Assembly: GCA_028673005.1 (NCBI GenBank)
Contig: CM054115.1
Span: forward strand, 3,100,001-3,164,000
Direction: 5' to 3'
Source: Tanypteryx hageni
Taxonomy: Eukaryota; Arthropoda; Insecta; Odonata; Petaluridae
Length of the DNA: 64,000 nt
Shown here one piece after another: positions 1 through 10,415 of this stretch (position 1 is the stretch's first letter; every line of letters starts with the position of its first letter). The notes beneath the pieces were generated by a model. The model was not told the DNA's origin and did not search any database. It was given only the letters and a program-made list of their open reading frames with translations. A program made the position numbers and the translations under genes.

Positions 1-2550
1 GTAGTGGGGGAAGCGATAGAGGGAGGAACGATAGTAGAGGATGCGATAGAATGAGGAACGATCGAAGTGGAGGCGATAGACGGAGGAACGATAGAGGTGG
101 AGGCTATAGAGTGGAGAATGGTAGTGGGGGAAGCGATAGAGGGAGGTACGATAGTAGAGAGGCGAAAGAGGGAGGAACGATCGAGGTGGAGGCGATAGAC
201 GGAGGAACGATAGAGGTGGAAGCTTTAGAGTGGAGAATGGTAGTGGGGGAAGCGATAGATGGAGGAACGATAGTAGAGAATGCGATAGAGGGGGGAACGA
301 TCGAGGTGGAGGCGATAGACGGAGGAACGATAAAGGTGGAGGCTATAGAGTGGAGAATGGTAGTGGGGGATGCGATAGAGGGAGGAACGATAGTAGAATA
401 TGCGATAGAGGGAGGAACGATCGAGGTGGAGGCGATAGACGGAAGAACGATAGAGGTGGAGGCTATAGAGTGGAGAATGGTAGTGGGGGAAGCGATAGAG
501 GAGGAATGATAGTATAGGATGCGATAGAGGGAGGAACGATCGAGGTTGAGGCTATAGACGGAGGAACGATAGAGGTGGAGGCTATAGAGTGGAGAATGTT
601 TAGGGGGGAAGCGATAGAGGGAGGAACGAAAGTAGAGGATGCGATAGAATGAGGAACGATCAAGGTGGAGGCGATAGACGGGGGAACGATAGAGGTGGAG
701 GCTATAGAGTGGAGAATGGTAGTGGGGGAAGCGATAGAGGGAGGAACGATAGTAGAGGAGGCGATAGAGTGAGGAACGATCGAGGTGGAGGCGAAAGACG
801 GAGGAACAATAGAGGTGGAGGCTATAGAGTGGAGAATGGTAGTGGGGGAAGCGATAGAGGGAGGAACGATAGTAGAGGATTCGATAGAGGGAGGATCAAT
901 TGAGGTGGAGGCGATAGACGTAGGAACGATAGAGGTGGAGGCTATAGAGTGGAGAATGGTAGTGGGGGAAGCGATAGAGGGAGGAACGATAGTAGAGGAT
1001 TCGATAGAGGGAGGAACGATTGAGGTGGAGGCGATAGACGTAGGAACGATAGAGGTGGTGGCTATAGAGTGGAGAATGGTAGTGGGGGAAGCGATAGAGG
1101 GAGGAACGATAGTAGAGGATGCGATAGAGTGAGGAACGATAGAGGTGGAGGCTATAGAGTGGAAAATGGTAGTGGGGGAAGTGATAGAGGGATGAACGAT
1201 AGTAGAGGAGGCGATAGAGGGAGGAACGATCGAGGTGGAGGCGATAGACGGAGGAAAGATAGAGGTGGAGGCTATAGAGTGGAGAATGGTAGTGGGGGAA
1301 GCGATAGAGGGAGGAACGATAATAGAGAATGCGATAGAGGGAGGAACGATCGAGGTGGAGGCGATAGACGGAGGAACGATGGAGGTGGAGGCTATAGAGT
1401 GGAGAATGGTAGTGGGGGATGCGAAAGAGGGAGGAACGATAGTAGAGGATGCGATAGAGGGAGGAACGATCGAGGTGGAGGCGATAGACGGAGGAACGAT
1501 AGAGGTGGAGGCTATAGAGAGGAGAATTTTAGTGGGGGAAGCGATAGAGGAGGAATGATAGTAGAGGATGCGATAGAGGGAGGAACGATCGAGGTTGAGG
1601 CGATAGACGGAGGAACGATAGAGGTGGAGGCTATAGAGTGGAGAATGGTAATGGGGGAAGCGATAGAATGATGAACGATAGTAGAGGTGGCGATAGAGGG
1701 AGGAACGATCGAGGTGGATGCGATAGACGGAGGAACTATAGTAGAGGAGGCGATAGAGAGAGGAACGATCGAGGTGGAGGCGTTAGACGGAGGAACGATA
1801 GAGGTGGAGGCTATAGAGTGGAGAATGTTTAGGGGGGAAGCGATAGAGGGAGGAACGATAGTAGAGGATGCGATAGAATGAGGAACGATCGAGGTGGAGG
1901 CGATAGACGGAGGAACGATAGAGGTGGAGGCTATAGAGTGGAGAATGGTAATGGGGGAAGCGATAGAATGAGGAACGATAGTAGAGGAGGCGATAGAGGG
2001 AGGAAAGAACGAGGTGGAGGCGATAGACGGAGGAACGATAGAGGTGGAGGTTATAGAGTGGAGAATGGTAGTGGGGGAAGAGATAGAGGGAGGAACGATA
2101 GTAGAGGAGGCGATAGAGGGAGGAACGATCGAGGTGGAGGCGATAGACGGAGAAACGATAGAGTTGGAGTCTATAGAGTGGAGAATGGTAGTGGGGGAAG
2201 CGATAGAGGGAGGAACGATAGTAGAGGATTCGATAGAGGGATGAACGATTGAGGTGGAGGCGATAGACGGAGGAACGATAGAGGTGGAGGCTATAGAGTG
2301 GAGAATGTTTAGGGGGGGAAGCGATAGAGGGAGGAACGAAAGTAGAAGAGGCGATAGAGGGAGGAACGATCGAGGTGGAGGCGATAGACGGAGGAACGAT
2401 AGAGGTGGAGTCTATAGAGTGGAAAATGGTAGTGGGGGAAGAGATAGAGCGATGAACGATAGTAGAGGATGCGATAGAATGAGGAACGATCGAGGTGGAG
2501 GCGATAGACGGAGGAACGATATAGGTGGAGGCTATAGAGTGGAGAATGGT

Positions 2551-2580
2551 AGTGGGGGAAGCGATAGAGGGAGGAACGAT
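2551..2580 (+). repeat. Subunit A (30 bp)
   Basis: Subunit A begins AGTGGGGGAAGCG and ends GAGGAACGAT. It holds the longest G run of the monomer, five G, rising to seven in the GTTTAG boundary variant. Common variants are GGGGGATGCG, GGGGGAAGAG and GATAGAATGAGG in place of GATAGAGGGAGG. The GGGGGAAGAG form is often followed by GATGAACG. Confidence 0.9.
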
Positions 2581-2610
2581 AGTAGAGGATGCGATAGAGG
2601 GAGGAACGAT
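2581..2610 (+). repeat. Subunit B (30 bp)
   Basis: Subunit B begins AGTAGAGGATGCG and ends GAGGAACGAT. It is the most variable subunit: GAGGAGGCG, GAGGATTCG, GAGAATGCG and GAATATGCG forms recur, and the middle may read GATAGAGTG or GATAGAATG. These variants are the main markers by which distant copies of the same block can be matched. A 29-bp form (AGTAGAGAGGCGAAAG) also occurs, for example around 5,082. Confidence 0.9.
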
Positions 2611-2640
2611 CGAGGTGGAGGCGATAGACGGAGGAACGAT
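2611..2640 (+). repeat. Subunit C (30 bp)
   Basis: Subunit C begins CGAGGTGGAGGCG, contains GATAGACGGAGG and ends GAACGAT. Together with the end of B it forms CGATCG once per standard monomer, which is a PvuI recognition sequence. C carries four of the eight CpGs of the monomer. It is absent in some monomers (B joined directly to D) and doubled in others. Confidence 0.9.
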
Positions 2641-2670
2641 AGAGGTGGAGGCTATAGAGTGGAGAATGTT
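2641..2670 (+). repeat. Subunit D (30 bp), the divergent member
   Basis: Subunit D begins AGAGGTGGAGGCTATAGAG and ends GGAGAATGGT. It shares the GAGGTGGAGGC start with C but has CTATAGAG where the others have CGATAGA, and GAATGGT where the others have GAACGAT. It contains no CpG in its consensus. Because only D has these changes, it sets the 120-bp rather than 30-bp period of the array. Confidence 0.9.
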
Positions 2671-4530
2671 TAGGGGGGGAAGCGATAGAGGGAGGAACGA
2701 AAGTAGAAGAGGCGATAGAGGGAGGAACGATCGAGGTGGAGGCGATAGACGGAGGAACGATAGAGGTGGAGGCTATAGAGTGGAGAATGGTAATGGGGGA
2801 AAAGATAGAATGAGGAACGATAGTAGAGAAGGCGATAGAGGGAGTAACGAACGAGGTGGAGGCGATAGACGGAGGAACGATAGAGGTGGAGGCTATAGAG
2901 TGTAGAATGGTAGTGGGGGAAGCGATAGAGGGAGGAACGATAGTAGAGGAGGCGATAGAGTGAGGAACGATCGAGGTGGAGGCTATAGAGTGGAGAATGT
3001 TTAGGGGGGGAAGCGATAGAGGAAGGAACGATAGTAGAGGATTCGATAGAGGGAGGAACGATCGAGGTGGAGGCGATAGACGGAGGAACGATAGAGGTGG
3101 AGTCTATAGAGTAGAAAATGGTAGTGGGGGAAGAGATAGAGGGATGAAAGATAGTAGAGGAGGCGATAGAGGGAGGAACGATCGATGTGGATGCGATAGA
3201 CGGAGGAATAATAGAGGTGGAGGCTATAGAGTGGAGAACGGTAGTGGGGGAAGCGATAGAGGGAGGAACGATAATAGAGGATGCGATAGAGGGAGGAACG
3301 ATCGAGGTGGAGGCGATAGACGGAGGAACGATAGAGGTGGAGGCTATAGAGTGGAGAATGGTAGTGGGGGATGCGATAGAGGGAGGAACGATAGTAGAGG
3401 ATGCGATAGAGGGAGGAACGATCGAGGTGGAGCCGATAGACGGAGGAAAGATAGAGGTGGAGTCTATAGAGTGGAGAATGGTAGTGGGGGAAGCGATAGA
3501 GGGAGGAACGATAGTAGAGGAGGCGATAGAGTGAGGAACGATCGAGGTGGAGGCGAAAGACGGAGGAACGATAGAGGTGGAGGCTATAGAGTGGAGAATG
3601 TTTAGGGGGGGAAGCGATAGAGGGAGGAACGATAGTAGAGGATGCGATAGAATGAGGAACGATCGAAGTGGAGGCGATAGACGGAGGAACGATAGAGGTG
3701 GAGGCTATAGAGTGGAGAATGGTAATGGGGGAAGCGATAGAATGAGGAACGATAGTAGAGGAGGCGATAGAGGGAGGAACGAACGAGGTGGAGGCGATAG
3801 ACGGAGGAACGATAGAGGTGGAGGCTATATAGTGGAGAATGGTAGTGGAGGAAGCGATAGAGGGAGGAACGATAGTAGAGGATGCGATAGAGGGAGGAAC
3901 GATCGAGGTGGAGGCGATAGACAGAGGAACGATAGAGGTGGAGTATATAGAGTGAAAAATGGTAGTGGGGGAAGAGATAGAGGGATGAACGATAGTAGAG
4001 GAGGCGATTGAGGGAGGAACGATCGATGTGGATGCGATAGACGGAGGAACGATACAGGTGGAGGCTATAGAGTGGAAAATGGTAGTGGGGGAAGCGATAG
4101 AGGGAGGAACGATAGTAGAGGATGCGCTAGAGTGAGGAACGATCGAGGTGGAGGCGATAGACGGAGGAACGGTAGAGGTGGAGGCTATAGAGTGGAAAAT
4201 GGTAGTAGGGGAAGAGATAGAGGGAGGAACGGTAGTAGAGGAGGCGATAGAGGGAGGAACGATCGACGTGGAGGCGATAGACGGAGGAAAGATAGAGGTG
4301 GAGGCTATAGAGTGGAGAATGGTAGTGGGGGAAGCGATAGAGGGAGGAACGATAGTAGAGAATGCGATAGAGGGAGGAACGATCGAGGTGGAGGCGATAG
4401 ACGGAGGAACAATGGAGGTGGAGGCTATAGATTGGAGAATGGTAGTGGGGGATGCGATAGAGGGAGGAACGATAGTTGAGGATGCGATAGAGGGAGGAAC
4501 GATCGAGGTGGAGGCGATAGACGGAGGAAC

Positions 4531-4680
4531 GATAGAGGTGGAGGCGATAGACGGAGGAACGATAGAGGTGGAGGCTATAGAGTGGAGAATGGTAGTGGGG
4601 GAAGCGATAGAGGAGGAATGATAGTATAGGATGCGATAGAGGGAGGAACGATAGAGGTGGAGGCTATAGAGTGGAGAATG
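4531..4680 (+). repeat. +30/-30 bp module, type example
   Basis: After a normal C subunit there is an extra C-like subunit beginning AGAGGTGGAGGCG, adding 30 bp. About 100 bp later a monomer passes from B directly to D (GAGGAACGATAGAGGTGG then CTATAG), removing 30 bp. The total length is therefore unchanged. The extra subunit recurs near 7,771, 11,825, 21,655, 27,031, 30,271, 35,281, 38,521, 40,321, 43,531, 48,271, 51,985, 53,785, 57,001 and 63,865, each with the compensating loss. All occurrences appear to descend from one event copied with its surroundings. Confidence 0.8.
4603..4625 (+). repeat. 29-bp A subunit (1-bp deletion), type example
   Basis: GCGATAGAGGAGGAATGATAG replaces GCGATAGAGGGAGGAACGATAG, losing one G and changing AACGAT to AATGAT. 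The same form recurs near 500, 1,550, 6,020, 7,220, 8,905 and many later places. It is often followed within one monomer by the +1 GTTTAG boundary, which restores the register. Confidence 0.8.
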
Positions 4681-4918
4681 GTAGTGGGGGAAGCGATAGA
4701 GGAGAAATGATAGTAGAGGATGCGATAGAGGGAGGAACGAACGAGGTGGAGGCGATAGACGGAGGAACGATAGAGGTGGAGGCTATAGAGTGGAGAATGG
4801 TAGTGGGGGAAGCGATAGAGGGAGGAACGATAGTAGAGGAGGCGATTGAGTGAGGAACGATCGAGGTGGAGGCGAAAGACGGAGGAACGATAGAGGTGGA
4901 GGCTATAGAGTGGAGAAT

Positions 4919-4935
4919 GTTTAGGGGGGGAAGCG
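4919..4935 (+). repeat. GTTTAG boundary variant with seven G, type example
   Basis: At the D/A boundary GAATGGTAGTGGGGGAAG is replaced by GAATGTTTAGGGGGGGAAG, one base longer. A form with six G and normal length is also common, for example near 5,279. The variant occurs dozens of times, usually at spacings near a multiple of 120 bp. It contains TTTAGGG but never in tandem. In the frame reading GGGYRVENG it creates a stop, and in the other open plus frame the added base moves translation into that frame. Confidence 0.82.
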
Positions 4936-5070
4936 ATAGAGGGAGGAACGATAGTAGAGGATGCGATAGAATGAGGAACGATCGAAGTGGAGGCGATAGA
5001 CGGAGGAACGATAGAGGTGGAGGCTATAGTGTGGAGAATGGTAGTAAGGGAAGCGATAGAGGGAGGTACG

Positions 5071-5095
5071 ATAGTAGAGAGGCGAAAGAGGGAGG
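5071..5095 (+). repeat. 29-bp B subunit, type example
   Basis: GGTACGATAGTAGAGAGGCGAAAG shows a B subunit one base short, together with GAACGAT changed to GTACGAT. It recurs near 150, 8,315, 12,365, 22,645, 27,570, 30,810, 35,825, 39,060, 40,860, 48,805, 52,525 and 54,325. It marks a single lineage of monomers. Confidence 0.8.
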
Positions 5096-8000
5096 AACGA
5101 TCGAGGTGGAGGCGATAGACGGAGGAACGATAGAGGTGGAGGGTATAGAGTGGAGAATGGTAGTGGGGGAAGTGATAGAGGGAGGAACGATACTAGAGGA
5201 GGCGATAAAGGGAGGAACGATCGAGGTGGAGGCGATAGACGGAGGAACGATAGAGGTGGAGGCTATAGAGTGGAGAATGTTTAGGGGGGAAGCGATAGAG
5301 GGAGGAACGATAGTAGAGGATGCGATAGAATGAGGAACGATCGAGGTGGAGGCGATAGACGGAGGAACGATAGAGGTGGAGGCTATAGAGTGGATAATGG
5401 TAATGGGGGAAGCGATAGAATGAGGAACGATAGTAGAGGAGGCGATAGAGGGAGGAACGAACGAGGCGGAGCCGATAGACGGAGGAACGGTAGAGGTGGA
5501 GGTTATAGAGTAGAGAATGGGAGTGGGGGAAGAGATAGAGGGAGGAACGGTAGTAGAGGAGGCGATAGAGGGAGGAACGATCGACGTGGAGGCGATAGAC
5601 GGAGGAACGATAGAGTTGGAGGCTATAGAGTGGAGAATTGTAGTGAGGGAAGCGATAGAGGGAGGAACGATAGTAGAGGATTCGATAGAGGGAGGAACGA
5701 TTGAGGTGGAGGCGATAGACGTAGGAACGATAGATGTGGAGGCTATAGAGTGGAGAATGGTAGTGGGGGAAGCGATAGAAGGAGGAACGATAGTCGAGAA
5801 TGCGATAGAGGGGGGAACGATCGAGGTGGAGGCGATAGACGGAGGAACGATAAAGGTGGAGGCTATAGAGTGGAGAATGGTAGTGGGGGATGCGATAGAG
5901 GGAGGAACGATAGTAGAATATGCGATAGAGGGAGGAACGATCGAGGTGGAGGCGATAGACGGAAGAACGATAGAGGTGGAGGCTATAGAGTGGAGAATGG
6001 TAGTGGGGGAAGCGATAGAGGAGGAATGATAGTATAGGATGCGATAGAGGGAGGAACGATCGAGGTTGAGGCGATAGACGGAGGAACGATAGAGGTGGAG
6101 GCTATAGAGTGGAGAATGTTTAGGGGGGGAAGAGATAGATCGATGAACGATAGTAGAGGATGCGATAGAATGAGGAACGATCGAGGTGGAGGCGATAGAC
6201 GGAGGAACGATATAGGTGGAGGCTATAGAGTGGAGAATGGTAGTGGGGGAAGCGATAGAGGGAGGAACGATAGTAGAGGATGCGATAGAGGGAGGAACGA
6301 TCGAGGTGGAGGCGATAGACGGAGGAACGATAGAGGTGGAGGCTATAGAGTGGAGAATGTTTAGGGGGGGAAGCGATAGAGGGAGGAACGAAAGTAGAAG
6401 AGGCGATAGAGGGAGGAACGATCGAGGTGGAGGCGATAGACGGAGGAACGATAGAGGTGGAGGCTATAGAGTGGAGAATGGTAATGGGGGAAGCGATAGA
6501 ATGAGGAACGATAGTGGAGGAGGCGATAGAGGGAGGAACGAACGAGGTGGAGGCGATAGACGGAGGAACGATAGAGGTGGAGTCTATAGAGTGGAGAATG
6601 GTAGTGGGGGAAGCGATAGAGGGAGGAACGATAGTAGAGGAGGCGATAGAGTGAGGAACGATCGAGGTGGAGGCGAAAGACGGAGGAACGATAGAGGTGG
6701 AGGCTATAGAGTGGAGAATGTTTAGGGGGGGAAGCGATAGAGGGGGGAACGATAGTAGAGGATGCGATAGAATGAGGAACGATCGAAGTGGAGGCGATAG
6801 ACGGAGGAACGATAGCGGTGGAGGCTATAGAGTGGAGAATGGTAATGGGGGAAGCGATAGAATGAGGAACGATAGTAGAGGATGCGATAGAATGAGGAAC
6901 GATCGAGGTGGAGGCGATAGACGGAGGAACGATAGAGGTGGAGGCTATAGAGTGGAGAATGGTAATGGGGGAAGCGATAGAATGAGGAACGATAGTAGAG
7001 GAGGCGATAGAGGGAGGAACGAACGAGGCGGAGGCGATAGACGGAGGAACGATAGAGGTGGAGGTTATAGAGTAGAGAATGGGAGTGAAGGAAGAGATAG
7101 AGGGAGGAACGGTAGTAGAGGAGGCGATAGAGGGAGGAACGATCGACGTGGAGGCGATAGACGGAGGAACGATAGAGTTGGAGGTTATAGAGTGGAGAAT
7201 GGTAGTGGGGGAAGCGATAGAGGAGGAATGATAGTAGAGGATGCGATAGAGGGAGGAACGATCGAGGTTGAGGCGATAGACGGAGGAACGATAGAGGTGG
7301 AGGCTATAGAGTGGAGAATGGTTAGGGGGGGACGCGATAGAGGGAGGAACGATAGTAGAGGATGCGATAGAGTGAGGAACGATCGAGGTGGAGGCGATAG
7401 ACGGAGGAACGATAGAGGTGGAGGCTATAGAGTGGAAAATGGTAGTGGGGGAAGAGATAGAGGGATGAACGATAGTAGAGGAGGCGATAGAATGAGGAAC
7501 GATCGAGGTGGAGGCGATAGACGGAGGAAAGATAGAGGTGGAGGCTATAGAGTGGAGAATGGTAGTGGGGGAAGCGATAGAGGGAGGAACGATAGTAGAG
7601 AATGCGATAGAGGGAGGAACGATCGAGGTGGAGGCGATAGACGGAGGAACGATGGAGGTGGAGGCTATAGATTGGAGAATGGTAGTGGGGGATGCGATAG
7701 AGGGAGGAACGATAGTTGAGGATGCGATAGAGAGAGGAACGATCGAGGTGGAGGCGATAGACGGAGGAACGATAGAGGTGGAGGCGATAGACGGAGGAAC
7801 GATAGAGGTGGAGGCTATAGAGTGGAGAATGGTAGTGGGGGAAGCGATAGAGGAGGAATGATAGTAGAGGATGCGATAGAGGGAGGAACGATAGAGGTGG
7901 AGGCTATAGAGTGGAGAATGGTAGTGGGGGAAGCGATAGAGGAGAAATGATAGTAGAGGATGCGATAGAGGGAGGAACGAACGAGGTGGAGGCGATAGAC

Positions 8001-9075
8001 GGAGGAACGATAGAGGTGGAGGCTATAGAGTGGAGAATGGTAGTGGGGGAAGCGATAGAGGGAGGAACGATAGTAGAGGAGGCGATTGAGTGAGGAACGA
8101 TCGAGGTGGAGGCGAAAGACGGAGGAACGATAGAGGTGGAGGCTATAGAGTGGAGAATGTTTAGGGGGGGAAGCGATAGAGGGAGGAACGATAGTAGAGG
8201 ATGCGATAGAATGAGGAACGATCGAAGTGGAGGCGATAGACGGAGGAACGATAGAGGTGGAGGCTATAGAGTGGAGAATGGTAGTGGGGGAAGCGATAGA
8301 GGGAGGTACGATAGTAGAGAGGCGAAAGAGTGAGGAACGATCGAGGTGGAGGCGATAGACGGAGGAACGATAGAGGTGGAGGGTATAGAGTGGAGAATGG
8401 TAGTGGGGGAAGTGATAGAGGGAGGAACGATACTAGAGGAGGCGATAAAGGGAGGAACGATCGAGGTGGAGGCGATAGACGGAGGAACGATAGAGGTGGA
8501 GGCTATAGAGTGGAGAATGTTTAGGGGGGAAGCGATAGAGGGAGGAACGATAGTAGAGGATGCGATAGAATGAGGAACGATCGAGGTGGAGGCGATAGAC
8601 GGAGGAACGATAGAGGTGGAGGCTATAGAGTGGAGAATGGTAATGGGGGAAGCGATAGAATGAGGAACGATAGTAGAGGAGGCGATAGAGGGAGGAACGA
8701 ACGAGGCGGAGGCGATAGACGGAGGAACGATAGAGGTGGAGGTTATAGAGTAGAGAATGGGAGTGAAGGAAGAGATAGAGGGAGGAACGGTAGTAGAGGA
8801 GGCGATAGAGGGAGGAACGATCGACGTGGAGGCGATAGACGGAGGAACGATAGAGTTGGAGGTTATAGAGTGGAGAATGGTAGTGGGGGAAGCGATAGAG
8901 GAGGAATGATAGTAGAGGATGCGATAGAGGGAGGAACGATCGAGGTTGAGGCGATAGACGGAGGAACGATAGAGGTGGAGGCTATAGAGTGGAGAATGGT
9001 TAGGGGGGGACGCGATAGAGGGAGGAACGATAGTAGAGGATGCGATAGAGTGAGGAACGATAGAGGTGGAGGCGA

Positions 9076-9096
9076 TAGACGGAGGTTCGATAGAGG
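9076..9096 (+). repeat. GGTTCG marker monomer, type example
   Basis: Subunit C ends GGAGGTTCGATAG instead of GGAGGAACGATAG. Seven copies were found: near 9,087, 14,939, 31,580, 39,832, 43,042, 53,299 and 56,519. Neighbouring variants (TGGTACTGG and GAGCGATGAACG) travel with it, so it is a convenient marker of one ancestral segment. Confidence 0.85.
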
Positions 9097-9215
9097 TGGA
9101 GTCTATAGAGTGGAAAATGGTACTGGGGGAAGAGATAGAGCGATGAACGATAGTAGAGGAGGCGATAGAGGGAGGAACGATCGATGTGGAGGCGATAGAC
9201 GGAGGAACGATATAG

Positions 9216-10415
9216 GTGGAGGCTATAGAGTGGAGAATGGTAGTTGGGGAAGCGATAGAGGGAGGAACGATAGTAGAGGATGCGATAGAGGGAGGAACGA
9301 TCGAGCTGGAGGCGATAGACGGAGGAACGATAGAGTTGGAGGCTATAGAGTGGAGAATGTTTAGGGGGGGAAGCGATAGAGGGAGGAACGAAAGTAGAAG
9401 AGGCGATAGAGGGTGGAACGATCGAGGTGGAGGCGATAGACGGAGGAACGATAGAGGTGGAGGCTATAGAGTGGAGAATGGTAATGGGGGAAGCGATAGA
9501 ATGAGGAACGATGGTAGAGGAGGCGATAGAGGGAGGAACGAACGAGGTGGAGGCGATAGACGGAGGAACGATAGAGGTGGAGGCTATAGAGTGGAGAATG
9601 GTAGTGGGGGAAGCGATAGAGGGAGGAACGATAGTAGAGGATGCGATAGAGTGAGGAACGATCGAGGTGGAGGCGATAGACGGAGGAACGATAGAGGTGG
9701 AGTCTATAGAGTAGAAAATGGTAGTGGGGGAAGAGATAGAGGGATGAACGATAGTATAGGAGGCGATAGAGGGAGGAACGATCGATGTGGATGCGATAGA
9801 CGGAGGAATAATAGAGGTGGAGGCTATAGAGTGGAGAACGGTAGTGGGGGAAGCGATAGAGGGAGGAACGATAATAGAGGATGCGATAGAGGGAGGAACG
9901 ATCGAGGTGGAGGCGATAGACGGAGGAACGATAGAGGTGGAGGCTATAGAGTGGAGAATGGTAGTGGGGGATGCGATAGAGGGAGGAACGATAGTAGAGG
10001 ATGCGATAGAGGGAGGAACGATCGACGTGGAGGCGATAGACGGAGGAAAGATAGAGGTGGAAGCTATAGAGTGGAGAATGGTAGTGGGGGAAGCGATAGA
10101 GGGAGGAACGATAGTAGAGAATGCGATAGAGGGAGGAACGATCGAGGTGGAGGCGACAGACGAAGGAACGATAGAGGTGGAGTCTATAGAGTGGAGAATG
10201 GTAGTGGGGGAAGCGATAGAGGGAGGAACGATCGAGGTGGAGGCGAAAGACGGAGGAACGATAGAGGTGGAGGCTATAGAGTGGAGAATGGTAGTGGGGG
10301 AAGCGATAGAGGGGGGAACGATAGTAAAAGAGGCGATAGAGGGAGGAACGATCGAGGTGGAGGCGATAGACGGAGGAACGATAGAGGTGGAGTCTATAGA
10401 GTGGAGAATGTTTAG
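9216..10415 (+). other. 399-codon open frame inside the satellite, not called as a gene
   Basis: The frame starts in the acidic register (EVEAIDGGTI type) and passes at the +1 GTTTAG boundary near 9,359 into a basic Arg/Gly/Asp/Asn register (GGGDRRRNDR type). It ends at a second GTTTAG boundary, where TTTAG supplies the stop. The start codon is simply a repeat ATG found in many monomers. The changing register within a single frame and the absence of any non-repeat part argue against a real protein. Confidence 0.2.
9641..10410 (+). repeat. Mosaic satellite segment linking two blocks
   Basis: The first half resembles 3,041-3,420 (offset 6,600), sharing rare variants such as GATGTGGATGCG and GGAGGAATAATAG. 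The second half resembles 20,300-20,640 (offset about 10,194), sharing GCGACAGACGAAGG and GATAGTAAAAGAGG. No unrelated sequence separates these parts. The segment therefore looks like a recombinant between two repeat lineages. Confidence 0.75.

Larger units (their letters stand above)
2551..2670 (+). repeat. Reference 120-bp monomer (A-B-C-D)
   Basis: This copy is close to the majority sequence and is used as the reference for naming subunits. A, B, C and D occupy consecutive 30-bp intervals. Most other monomers differ from it by a few substitutions. Its last bases carry the GTTTAG form of the D/A boundary rather than the commoner GGTAGT form. The 120-bp spacing is easiest to see from the GGCTATAGAG core of D, which occurs once per monomer, whereas the GCGATAGA core occurs in A, B and C. 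Confidence 0.93.
1..9640 (+). repeat. Block I, first copy
   Basis: About 80 monomers whose private variants recur in the same order at 22,494-32,133, an offset of 22,493 bp. Every translated segment I compared between the copies up to about 9,200 is identical, so the copies are nearly identical at DNA level. The first differences I noted near the right edge are at 9,513 and 9,521. Similarity to the second copy ends at about 9,640, where one reads GATGCGATAGAG and the other GAGGCGATTGAG. The left edge lies outside the window. The block itself contains internal repeats, for example 4,671-5,070 against 7,911-8,310 (offset 3,240). Confidence 0.88.

Noticed and set aside
2641..2670. TATA-like promoter element in GGCTATAGAG of subunit D
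   Set aside because: It is present in every monomer as part of the repeat, with no gene downstream and no other promoter feature.
4919..4935. Telomere or interstitial telomeric repeat based on TTTAGGG
   Set aside because: The heptamer is never in tandem; it is a single variant of the D/A boundary surrounded by ordinary monomer sequence.
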